This document shows positions 38,766-47,102 of a DNA stretch of 64,000 nucleotides, piece after piece (position 1 is the first letter of the stretch; every line of letters begins with the position of its first letter). The notes beneath the pieces are model-generated. The model was not told the DNA's origin and did not search any database. It worked only from the letters and a program-made list of their open reading frames with translations. Source of the DNA: Ectocarpus siliculosus. Taxonomy: Eukaryota; Sar; Phaeophyceae; Ectocarpales; Ectocarpaceae. Location of the stretch: the NCBI GenBank assembly GCA_000310025.1, contig FN649740.1, positions 4,651,103-4,715,102 on the forward strand, in the 5' to 3' direction. The position numbers and the translations under genes are program-made.

Positions 38766-41642
38766 GCTGGCCCTGACGTTCTTTCATCGACCAGTCGGCT
38801 AGCGCGGTCGAATGCTACTAAACGAAACACACCTCCGGCAGGTAGGAGATCATCTCTCGCTGGAGGTTCACGGGCAGCACCGTTAAAACCTCGAGAATTT
38901 TTCTGGTGAGGGAAGTGCTGTCGACGAGGTGGTCGAGAAAGCGGACCTGGTTCAGCACCAGCCGAGGGAGGTCCTGCGACAACAAGGTTGGGGGTAAGGT
39001 GAGTACGGGCTTACGGAGAGCGATGGGGTTAGTGTAAGGGGGTGGCGGCAGCAGGAGGATCAGGGTGGGGTTGAGGGAGAAGACGCAGACAAAGAACAAC
39101 GGGATGGGAACTATGCATAGAACTAGCCGACATCAAGACCAAGAACAAGAACTGAGAACCCGAACGACTAACGAACGAGAGGCACGACACACGCACAAAA
39201 AAAAAAACAACGTCGTAACCAACACAAACACACTACCTACCACGAACGACTCACTAAGGGAATCCCCGCAATTTAATCGTTTCCCAATCGTCCCCATCGC
39301 AAAGGCAACAACAACAACAGCAAACGACAACAACGACAGCGACGGTACCCTCACATGCTTGGTGCAGAAAATAAGACATCAACTCCGGGGCTGTCCCGTA
39401 ATCCCATCCACACCTTCTTCGTCAAGGCACCACCATACACAACAACGACAACGACAGCACTCCCACAACGTGCCTGCCATGAGAACGTCCTTTCCCGGGC
39501 AGCTGCACCAGACCCATACCCTCCCTCCGCGGCGGTTTCTTCTTCTCCAACGAGCTCCGGGATCTTCTCCAGCAGCATGTCGATAACCTGCTTCCGGCAT
39601 TACCCGTGGACAACCAAGGAAGGCAGAATGAAAGGCAACCAGGTTGACACATAGTTTTGTGAGTGTCGACAACAAGCGTTTGTGTGCGACGAACACCCCG
39701 CCCCGCCATCTGCATGCCAACCCTCACAGACGCGGCCCACGCACATCCACACACGCACACACATGTTGCTAATGGTCGGCCGTTTCACGCGGCCGGTGCT
39801 TTCGGCACAACACACGTGCCCACACCAAAACACCACCCACGGCAACGCCGACCGAACGCGCGCACACCTCCGGCTGGATGCAGTCGACGCGAAGCAAGAC
39901 CTTCACCAGGCTCTCGTGGATGGCGTTCGCACCGCCACCACCACCAACACCCCCCCCTGCCGCTGCCGCCGCCGCCGCCGCCGCAATGAAGCCTGCCCTG
40001 CCCCCCATTCCTCCACCTGCTGCACGAGCCTCGCCACAGCAGTCGAGAGGCAGTAGCGCCCGCCTCAGGGCTTGAACGGGTCCAGCCATGAACTCCCTCA
40101 TGCTCTTGGAATTACATCACGGGTGGCAAGCGCAGGGGCGGTGTGTAGGAACAGAGAGAAAAGTGCTGTCATATTGTAGGAGGGATGACGCGTATGATCG
40201 CTGTAAACGCAGAGCTCAGGTCCTAGTGAGGAGCGGTCGAGTAATGGAGGCAGGCACACACTGCGCGCACACACAGCAGTGATGCTTGCTATTGCAGCTC
40301 TGGTACTCACAGCACCAACCACGCAGCGGCGTTTCTAGGCATGTAGGTGACCCAACGACAAGCAAAGGCGATGGACGAGTAACTTTTCACCAATACGGAT
40401 GGCTTTGAGAAAAACGGAAATCAAGCCAAAAGCGGAAGCTCTTTTGCGCATGACGAAGCTCGCACTCGGCGGGCGTGGATCACACACACGACCGTGTCTC
40501 TCAGCCTCCCCTGCTGTTGTAGAAATCCTACGTGCATGCGGCGGCGTGCCACAGAAGCAAGCAAAGGGCACATCAGTAGTGGGCGGCTGCCCCACCGTGT
40601 GTTTCGTGCTTTGGTGAAACGAGTGCAGGATGCTCCCAACGCGGTACGTGTGGGTGTGCGGGTGTGTAATGAAATGCATGCCAAGTCGTTCCACCTGTAG
40701 ACCACTGCCGGGGGGGGGGTATAGGATGTTCAGTGGGATCGACCGCTATGCTGATATTCGCCAGTGTTTTTTCGCTCAAGTCCTCTGTCATGGAGACGAC
40801 GTTCCCCTGCAAGTCTCCCTCAATCAAACCTTTGTTGCCTTATCTTCGGAGTTACCCAACCCAACCCAGCGTATGCATACATATAACAACGTAGGACAAT
40901 TGGCTACTACTCTTCGTATGTATGTATGCTACATAAACAGCGTAGGAATCCTGCGAGTGTTGGGCAATGACTCAAAAATAAATGGTGGAACATTTTTCCC
41001 AGGCGCCTGTTCACGGACGAGACCCTTGGATCGTGGGATACGCATGACCATGAGCGGATGCACATGATACATGCGACAATCCACGATCTATGGAACAGCA
41101 ACCTGCCGTATCGTATGCACACATGAAATTTGAACTCTGCGATTTCCGTAACACGTGAATGGCTTCTTTTGAACCGGTTTTCGTAGCCAACATGTAAACA
41201 AACGTGGAAACAGAGGAATCTTGATACTCCGTTGTCGAGGGTGGGAATAAATCACTTGAAAATCGAGCTCTCATCACGAAGAAAATACCTCAACGAATTC
41301 GCTCCGCCGAGCTCGGTCGTACACGAGCGCCTTTTCAACCGCCAACCTCAGCTTGGAAGGGTTGCTGCGGCAAGAAAATCCCAGCACCCTCTTGTCGTTC
41401 TCCTCGTCGGCCATGGCCGCCGCAGACGGCCACGCCACGCCGTGCTGAGAGAGGAGAGCTTGGAAGGGCCCCTGTTGTTGCTGGTGTTGTTGTCGTTGGT
41501 CCGCCTGCTGTGTATCGTCATGGTGGCGCTGCCGTTGTTGGTGCTGCTGCTGTTGCCGGACTCGCTTCTGTGCTGAGGAGGACGACGTGGGTGGCGAGTT
41601 CGGCGACTCGGTCTCTCCGAAGGGCTGACGTACACGCTTCAT
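13845..41642 (-). CDS. FANCD2: FANCD2, Fanconi anemia group D2 protein, complete, 36-exon model
   Basis: FANCD2 pairs with FANCI to form a clamp that encloses DNA at stalled forks and interstrand crosslinks; in vertebrates it is locked on DNA by monoubiquitination. Matches to human FANCD2 run collinearly through the gene: EENDKRV near the N-terminus, then CIQPEVIDMLLEKIPEL, RFLDHLVD, HRQEVVGALITHCGAGSE, QIGIIGAVA, VKASPYGNL, CNWVRELVNAF, GYPTLTAASF, DEVLGIVKGLQ, and MKSLVQSNDCYG followed by VGNLKNRSLDGE near the C-terminus. The model has 5,052 coding bases (1,683 residues; human about 1,450), ATG at 41640-41642 and TAG at 13845-13847, with consistent phase at all 35 junctions. Extra length comes from a Gln-rich N-terminus, Gly/Ala-rich insertions and a long acidic tail. 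The ubiquitin-acceptor lysine aligns to Arg. Exon 3's donor, exons 18/19 and exon 21 are the least certain parts. Confidence 0.93.
19271..27615 (-). CDS. FANCD2: FANCD2 exons 21-30
   Basis: Exons with phase in/out: 27573-27615 (0/1, only 43 nt), 26053-26186 (1/0), 25164-25301 (0/0, donor GTAAGT), 24178-24300 (0/0), 23313-23417 (0/0), 22137-22230 (0/1), 21499-21632 (1/0), 20866-21044 (0/2, donor GTAAGT), 20009-20090 (2/0) and 19271-19390 (0/0). Landmarks: LRPLAPEAVLVLGFPGM (FRELDIEVFSILHCGLV), VGLRGVHLLLQEMHGHL (LGPPELLFLLEDLSQKL), MCFDKLEDFASTVQQLP (QSVHYLQNFHQSIPSFQ) and EGYPTLTAASFSHFY (STFPTLTRHTFVVFF). The last exon ends CAG/GCAAGA, so its intron appears to be GC-AG. Exon 24 could use AAT/GTGCAC instead of GAG/GTGCAG. 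Confidence 0.82.
21101..21340. repeat. GA-rich microsatellite block
   Basis: (GACA)n passes into (GA)n, then (GGGA)n, in the FANCD2 intron between 21045 and 21498. On the coding strand it is a long pyrimidine tract close upstream of the exon 28 acceptor. Confidence 0.95.
23286..23312. repeat. Short (CA)n tract
   Basis: An A-rich run followed by CA dinucleotides ends at the donor of FANCD2 exon 25. Confidence 0.85.
26506..26576 (+). repeat. tRNA-like sequence, probable SINE head or tRNA relic
   Basis: GCCCCAGTGGTCTAGTGATC has the look of a tRNA 5' half with A box, and CGAGTTCGAGTGCCCATGGGG resembles the T arm with B box and 3' acceptor strand: GCCCCA can pair with TGGGGT. T-stem pairing is poor and no clean anticodon stem forms. 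It lies antisense in the FANCD2 intron between 26187 and 27572. Confidence 0.5.
27749..32817 (-). CDS. FANCD2: FANCD2 exons 13-20, second helical half
   Basis: Exons with phase in/out: 32594-32817 (2/1), 31568-31730 (1/2, donor AG/GTAAGG), 30592-30676 (2/0), 30112-30253 (0/1), 29549-29676 (1/0), 28252-28332 (0/0), 28111-28181 (0/2) and 27749-27890 (2/0). Exon 14 joins exon 15 as GGAVKA-S-PYGNLDQ, matching human PVKALYGLEEYD. Exon 16 reads GLCPLFSLLATCLRSP..GRELDEI (PLCLAPYFRLLRLC..GNLEEI). Exon 17 has CNWVRELVNAF (LNWFREIVNAF). Exons 18 and 19 are separated by only about 70 nt, with a weak donor CAA/GTTATT. Exon 20 is a Ser- and Lys/Gly-rich linker, like the basic linker of other FANCD2 proteins. 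Confidence 0.82.
29911..29985. repeat. (TAC)n/(TCC)n trinucleotide tract
   Basis: Interrupted TCC and TAC repeats in the FANCD2 intron between exons 16 and 17. Confidence 0.9.
32508..32570. repeat. (AAC)n trinucleotide microsatellite
   Basis: About 20 near-perfect CAA units a few bases outside the donor of FANCD2 exon 13. Confidence 0.95.
33081..37377 (-). CDS. FANCD2: FANCD2 exons 6-12, central region with the ubiquitination-site helix
   Basis: Exons with coding phase in/out: 37203-37377 (0/1, donor C/GTGAGA), 36252-36442 (1/0), 35381-35512 (0/0, donor CTG/GTACGT), 34967-35151 (0/2), 34725-34806 (2/0), 33798-33923 (0/0) and 33081-33178 (0/2, donor AT/GTAAGC). Landmarks: RELRERLRLC (human SELREKLDL), FLKAITKTAG..HSVVDLWVLF (WIKAIENTA..HKVFDLVMLF), RQEVVGALITHCGAGSE, DMDDVHIFVRKHV (DDMHLVIRKQL) and KQIGIIGAVA (KLIGIIGAVT). 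Between exons 6 and 7 the poorly conserved loop is shortened. Confidence 0.9.
33651..33683. repeat. (GCC)n trinucleotide microsatellite
   Basis: About ten CCG units in the FANCD2 intron between exons 11 and 12. Confidence 0.95.
34725..34806 (-). CDS. FANCD2: FANCD2 exon 10, helix that carries the ubiquitin lysine in vertebrates
   Basis: This 82-nt exon begins with one base that completes a Ser codon and ends CAG/GTTGGC. Its product includes FAAFIRALMDYMQGYTHYQ, continued by VRKVF in exon 11. It aligns without a gap to human [24 protein letters not shown]. The Lys of VFVK (human Lys561, the monoubiquitination site) falls on Arg, codon CGA at 34764-34766. There is no lysine anywhere in the exon; the nearest downstream is in VRK of exon 11. 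Confidence 0.88.
35892..36005 (-). repeat. tRNA-like sequence bracketed by 10-bp inverted repeats
   Basis: Read on the minus strand, TGCCCGAGTGGTTCAG fits a tRNA A box and GTGGGTTCGAATCTCCC fits a T arm with B box (GGTTCGAATC). The anticodon arm is not recognisable. The copy is bounded by GGTGTGTTTT (35892-35901 on plus) and AAAACACACC (35996-36005), a perfect inverted pair. It sits in the FANCD2 intron between exons 7 and 8. A tRNA-derived SINE fragment or captured tRNA relic fits best. Confidence 0.55.
37559..41642 (-). CDS. FANCD2: FANCD2 exons 1-5, N-terminal helical region
   Basis: Exons: 41289-41642, 39868-40104, 39414-39587, 38833-38973 and 37559-37750, all phase 0 at both borders. 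Exon 1 starts MKRVRQPFGE, has a Gln/His-rich stretch and ends in RRSEFVE before GAG/GTATTT. Exon 2 joins it as SMREFMAG, matching human EEFVSGL, and holds an Ala/Gly-rich run. Exon 3 begins VIDMLLEKIPEL; its donor is chosen at AAG/GTGTGG because it keeps phase, but an earlier G/GTATGG at 39519 is also possible. Exon 4 is DLPRLVLNQVRFLDHLVD, and exon 5 starts VVEDGDHAEVV and ends LPVL. An in-frame Met 13 codons upstream (41681) is less likely as start, since the KRVR start resembles human VSKRR. Confidence 0.88.
38405..38830. repeat. Cluster of a dispersed short repeat around a (CA)n microsatellite
   Basis: Copies near 38605 and 38788 share the core TAGCGCGGTCGA with flanks like GGCTAGCC/GACCAGTC; a weaker copy lies near 38415. 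Between them at 38731-38764 is a (CA)n tract. Related copies in the other orientation lie at 50250-50480 in the ABHD gene. It lies in FANCD2 intron 4. Confidence 0.55.
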
Positions 41643-43979
41643 GGCAGCAACAGAAGCAGGGCCAGGAAGCAACAGCAACAACTGGCTGGGTGCTGGTGCT
41701 GCTGGGAGCTACAAGCTCTCTATATTCAAACCTCGATTTTTGAATTTTTCTGACCGATCTCGTTGTGTGCACTTTGCCCGCTCTGCTGCTGTGACCGATG
41801 CAGCACGCACGCCAACTGCCCGACAGAACGACAGAGATTGAATGGTACGCCGTTTGTGACAGGTGCAGGCGTGCGTGAACGTCGGATACGGTCCAGCCTG
41901 TGTGCAGTGCAGTGCAATGCAGTGTGTCTCCAAGCCCATCATGCCACACACACGTGCGGTGTGTCCGACGTTTTTTTTATCTCGATAACATGGGGTATGC
42001 AAAATCCTCCGTGTGATGATTGCGGAGCCCCAACGCCCGGCAAATTGCGCCGCGTTGCGCCGCGTCCCGCCGATCAGCCAAGTGTTTGCACACGAACGGA
42101 GCAACTGTGAGAGAATCGAAAGAGAAAGGAGACGAAGGTAGACGAGGGGTAGACCAGACGTGGTGAGGCTTGTTGACAGCTATCTCCCAGCCTTCCGGAG
42201 ATATGGGCGAAAAAGGACTGCTGGCTAAGGTGCGAGCGCGTGCGGTGATGCATCGTGTGCTGTCTTTTGAGAGAGGCGGACGTCCTTTGATGTCGCCGCA
42301 TCGGTAGTCTGGGTACGCAGCAATCAGGTAGCCTGTGGCTCCTCTTGCGTTGTATCTGCTGCCGCTATCTCTGCGTTTCCCTCTTGATGCAGTGGTTGTC
42401 GCGGTGGTCCCTCGATGAGATGACCCCCCTTCAACGGATGACACGTCACACTAATGTTCTGGGACTTCACAAGAAGTGTCATGCTGCCAGGTGCCACAGA
42501 ACTGTACATACATGTAGCGCCACGACCGTACGGCGGGAGCGCGCCAAAAGCCAACGATTGCCGAGCTTTCAGCTTAACGCACGGGCCTCTCCTTTTCTGC
42601 TTGTGCCGTGAAAGCACGACCCTCCCCGTATTTCTACCTGTTGCACTGCACATGTGCACACGACTGCAGAGCCCAGCGGTGTTCGAGAAACTCCGCAAAG
42701 TCCCGCAATTCCCCCGACAACAACCAACAGCAAGTGATCATGGTCTACGAGATGTGCGGCCTGCGACATGGAGCAGAGGCACACCTCCGCTATTGCGCGT
42801 TTTTTTACTAAACATTGACCTTTGGTAACGTTTGCTCTTGCACTACATACCCTCGGACGCTTTGCTGCATCTACAAGCCTCCACAGTTTCGGACTGAAGT
42901 ATGACATTTTTTTTTTTGTAGCAGCGTTCCGGGGACCAGTCCTGGATGCCGCAATTCTCAGATTTTGCGAACTCGACTTACTGCTGCTTGTTGAGGACTT
43001 TCACAGATATCGCCCTGGTATCCTGACTAGGGCAGACGCTACGAACCTAACAACACTTTTAATGATGTGCACGTCACCAAACAGCACAGCAGTCCCTAAG
43101 CGCCCACTCGCGCGCGTCGATGTGTGTGTGACTGCCAATGGTGCGGCGAAACCAGAACGAGGGCTGGAGAATACTTGCAAAGATGTTTACTTTCTAAAGG
43201 TTTCGGCCTGATGCCTCACACACAAGCATCCGGAACAAGGCCTCGAAGGTCCTCGTCGCTCATGGCGGAAGCATGATGGCAAACGGTGGTTGTGCTTGGA
43301 TATTGCGTGCGTGCCTATGTTTGGTCATCGTGTGCCGCCTGCTTGTCCAGCTACAGCCGCGAAACAGCAGGTCACGTGCAGCGATCGCTTGGCTGTTGCC
43401 GCGTTCTCTCTCTCTCTCTCTCTCTCGTTCTACACTTGCTCCTGTGTTGGTTGGTGTGTTCTGGTCAAATCGATGTTTCAATCCGCAGAGGGCGTGCCCA
43501 ACTGCCGTCTGGTGCTCTACATGTAGGATGGTACATGATTCGCCTGTAGTCTGTTGTTGGTTTGTTTGTGGGCTCGGAGGGTGGGTTCATCGCTCCCTGC
43601 CTGGTCGCACATTTTCTGAGAGAATAAAACAGGAGTCAGAAACGAGGGCCTTCAATTTGTTATCTCCTCAATCTGAACCCCGTTTATCTGAAAGAAGGCG
43701 GGACTGTCAGAACCGTTCCAGGGTAACGGGTGTTTTTTAAACTTTAGATCTGAACCACATATCTAATGGTTTCGAGTCTGAAGCAAATATTGTTAGTGTT
43801 GTGTAGCGTGTATAACAGCAACGTCAAGAAGGCGCCTGAATGTTGGTATAGTAGCCTTCCTGGCAAACATCGGAACCGTGCCCCGCCTCGAAAACGCAGT
43901 GCGAAGTGGTCTTCGGTCAACCTCAAGTTGTAGTTGTAAACGAGGTACACCCACCCCGCCCCACAACGCCTCCTGAAAA
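41643..43979. promoter_or_regulatory. Divergent intergenic region between FANCD2 and the ABHD gene
   Basis: The two start codons face away from each other across 2.3 kb, so both promoters must lie here or in unseen 5' exons. I see no TATA box I would defend. The stretch holds a short (TC)n run near 43410 and no convincing exon. Confidence 0.4.
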
Positions 43980-46900
43980 ATGCCATCCTGCACGCGACAG
44001 GCGGGGTCGACCATATCGGCGTTCTTCGTGGTACCCCTGGTGGCCGCTATCCTGCTTTGCTGGACCGTGGTGGGTTTCCTGTGCTCCCTCAAGGGATGCG
44101 GCGTTTTCGTTTACGTCTCGGTTCTCGTGGTGACGGCGGGCTTGATCGACACCAGGATGGGGCAGGACGACTACGCGTTTGACTCAAGCTTGTTGGGTGA
44201 GAGAACGCATGCTCTTTTCGGCAGAGAGGGGTAGGTGAACTGGTGGTAAACGCTGTTGACGAACGGGGTGAGGGTAGGTTGGGCTTATTGAGAGGTCGAA
44301 GGAGGGGCAACAGTAGGGCATGTCGCACGTGTTTCAGGGCACGATTCGACTCCGGCTCGCTAACCAAGGCGCTGCTAGACAGGGTGGGGGCCGCGTATGT
44401 TGTAGAGCAGCGTTATCGTCAGCTGTGGTGCCTACTGTTATTGGTGGCTTTGTCCTGCGACAATCGATGGATACGGGTGACCCGACCTTGCTACCCTCGG
44501 ACAAAGAAATTTATGATAGCACCAAAGCACGAGACAGAACACGAGCTCCCCATATGTATGCGAATCTGTAGCCCTGTCCCAAGCCTGAGCGAGCCCGTGT
44601 ACTTCCACGTGGATGCTGTATTTCAGGCGACGAGCATGTTGTGTTCCGTTGTTTTCCTTTGCTTCGCAGCGTTGTTCCAGCGGGCCCGGGGTGTGGGTTA
44701 GCTCTGCTGACGACTTGCCTTTTGGGAACATATAAGGGTTGTCGCGTTAGGCCTACTGCCGTTGCCACCATGGCCGATCTGCACGACACAGCGATGGGTG
44801 ACTGAAGATCGAACAGTACGATGTTGCTCTTGTTGCTGTTGGTGCCTCAGTTCCGTGCTGCGGTTCGATCGAGCACGTCTCCCATGCCCTGTTACATTAG
44901 CCCGTCCCGCTTAATCCCGAACCACACAACTCTGTATCCCGTATCTACATACACAGCGTGGGTATGTGCCGAAGGGAACAAGACGCAATGGTTGTGCGCC
45001 TCGGTGTGGCCGCGGAAGAATTGAATGCTTTCTTTTTTAACCGATTTGAGTTAATGGTGTACATGCCGTGCAGAGGCAATAGCCACCACTACCCTGACCC
45101 TAACAATGACAACATCAAAATGCATTGTATCAATATAACAACAGCAACAAGCACAATAACGACACCGACGTTTCCAACGACGACGACGACGATGAGATGA
45201 CGACCACCACAACGTTAACGTTGCGCCTCCCTTCCTCGCCCGCTGCCTTCCCCTCGAGGCAGACCCTGCGGCCGTCCTGGTGGCGGCTTCCCTCTGCTAC
45301 CGTGTCCTCCTGCGGCACCACGACACCAACGCCTCCCTCGCGGGCCGCCGGAGGCTCGCTTCCATCCCCGTGGCTACGGCGGTGGCCGCTTTTCTGTTGG
45401 TGAAGATCGTTGCTGGCGCCGGAAATGAGGCCCAAGGTGCGCCAGTGTGTCGTCACCTCGCGTGCTCTTTCGAAGCTATCTTTTGACACTGTTGTTATAT
45501 TTGAAGCTGGGTCATCGCGCTGGGGGTTGGGTTTGGATGGCGTATGTTTCCAACGCAACGGATATAACATCTATCGTCGAAATGGTTCGCTTGTAGTAGC
45601 ATAGTAGTTGCCCGTGGTGAACCGGTCACACTAGAACGTTGTTGTCATACCCTGGACATGGCATGCGTGTCTTTCCTGGCCCCCCAGTCACTGCTGCTGC
45701 TCCCTCGTTGCCCTGTACGGGTAGCCGCATCACTACCGGTAAGGCTAAGCAGCCGTCGCCTTCCTCATTTTGCTTGATACAGCGAATCGCGAAGCTTTTC
45801 GAACGAACGGCGCGTGGATCGCAGCGAAACACACGTGTCCCGTGTTATGGGGGACAACCAAACGCCTTCTTCTCCTATATGCCCTGCCAAAACCAGGAAA
45901 ATAATAAATACCGCAACAAAAACAAAACCCGCACGTATATTTCTTTCCTCCGGCAACTCGCAGACCGACAGGGATGGAAGCTGGCGTGGCTGTGGCTCGC
46001 CTTGGTGTCGTCGGCGTTCGTGTACGCGTCCATGGCCCGTTGGTGGACCGACGCCTCCATGCCGAGGCTGCAGGAGGCGGAAGCGGCCTTGCTGGAGAAG
46101 TACGCCCAGGTGTATATGTGTTACCCAGTTGGTTCGCGTGGATTCATGCTGTTAGCTATTGGCTGCCCCTCCCACGCGAATGCCACCGACAAAGCATTGA
46201 ACGTGGTGCCTGGGAGTGATACCAAACACCCGCTGGATCGGCGTTGAAAGAGGTTGATTTGCTTCGTAGCTGATGGCCTCGCGACGAAGAGGACGTAAGA
46301 CCCAACAACCGATGCGTGCAAGGAGAGCTCTTGACGAGGTCCTTCCGACGTAATTCGTTTCGGCATTGGCGGCCTGACGGTCTTGCAGTAATCGGGCAAC
46401 GAGGGTTGGTTTGTGCGATGGCTCTTGCATATTTTCGATGCCTTGGTTCGGTGTTTCTTGGTTCAGCCAGGGGTCTGCAGCTCCACTCTGGAGAGATTAA
46501 CCCGTCACTTGGCTAAATTTGGCGTGTCATGGTGGGGTACGTTTGGAATGGTGCGGAACGGGATGGCGTAAGGGTTGGAACTATATGGTGCATGTTCATC
46601 AGGCCTGTTCGTCGTCTGTGTTTCGCGGGGCCCTGTCCTGTCGCCCCCCTCCCTGCCCTCCCTCGCCTTGCCCCCCTTCGCGTTCTTAGCCTGCGTAGCA
46701 CCGTGCATGGTTCCGTGTCTTTTGGTGTCTCTGTGCGTGGCAGCCTTTTGGTCTTGCTCGAGAGATTACTTCTTTTTTTCTTTGTCGGGTCCTCCCTACG
46801 CTGCCGCACCCCACCCGCAGGCATCCGAAACTTTTGCAACGGTTATTAACAACAACATTAACACAGACAACTTTTTTCAAGCATCAGCAGCAGCAACAAT

Positions 46901-47102
46901 GACCAAGCCTTGCCTCGACCCACGCACCCTGTTCTGTCCTGGTTTGGTTGTTTGCTGGATGGCATGCTGTTGCCGGGAAGTGCAGGTGGAGTTCGAGCAG
47001 TCAGTGGTAGCCGGCCTGGGCACCGTTTGCGTCAAGGGTTTCCACCAGTCTTTCGAGGCCGGCGTTCCGAGCGGGGAGGCAGCCCCAGAGAAACCTGTCT
47101 TG
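43980..47102 (+). CDS. ABHD gene exons 1-4, N-terminal membrane-type extension
   Basis: Exons: 43980-44196 (ATG at 43980, ends phase 1, donor G/GTGAGA), 45263-45399 (phase 1 in, 0 out), 45972-46109 (0/0, donor CAG/GTGTAT) and 46986-47102 (0/0, donor TTG/GTGAGC). Exon 1 has hydrophobic stretches around FFVVPLVAAILLCW and VFVYVSVLVVTAGL, exon 2 has IPVATAVAAFLLV and exon 3 has LAWLWLALVSSAFVYA. Three to four membrane spans are possible. Exon 4 (VKGFHQSFEAG...EKPVL) leads into the first strand of the hydrolase fold. This extension is unlike the soluble CGI-58 N-terminus. Confidence 0.75.
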
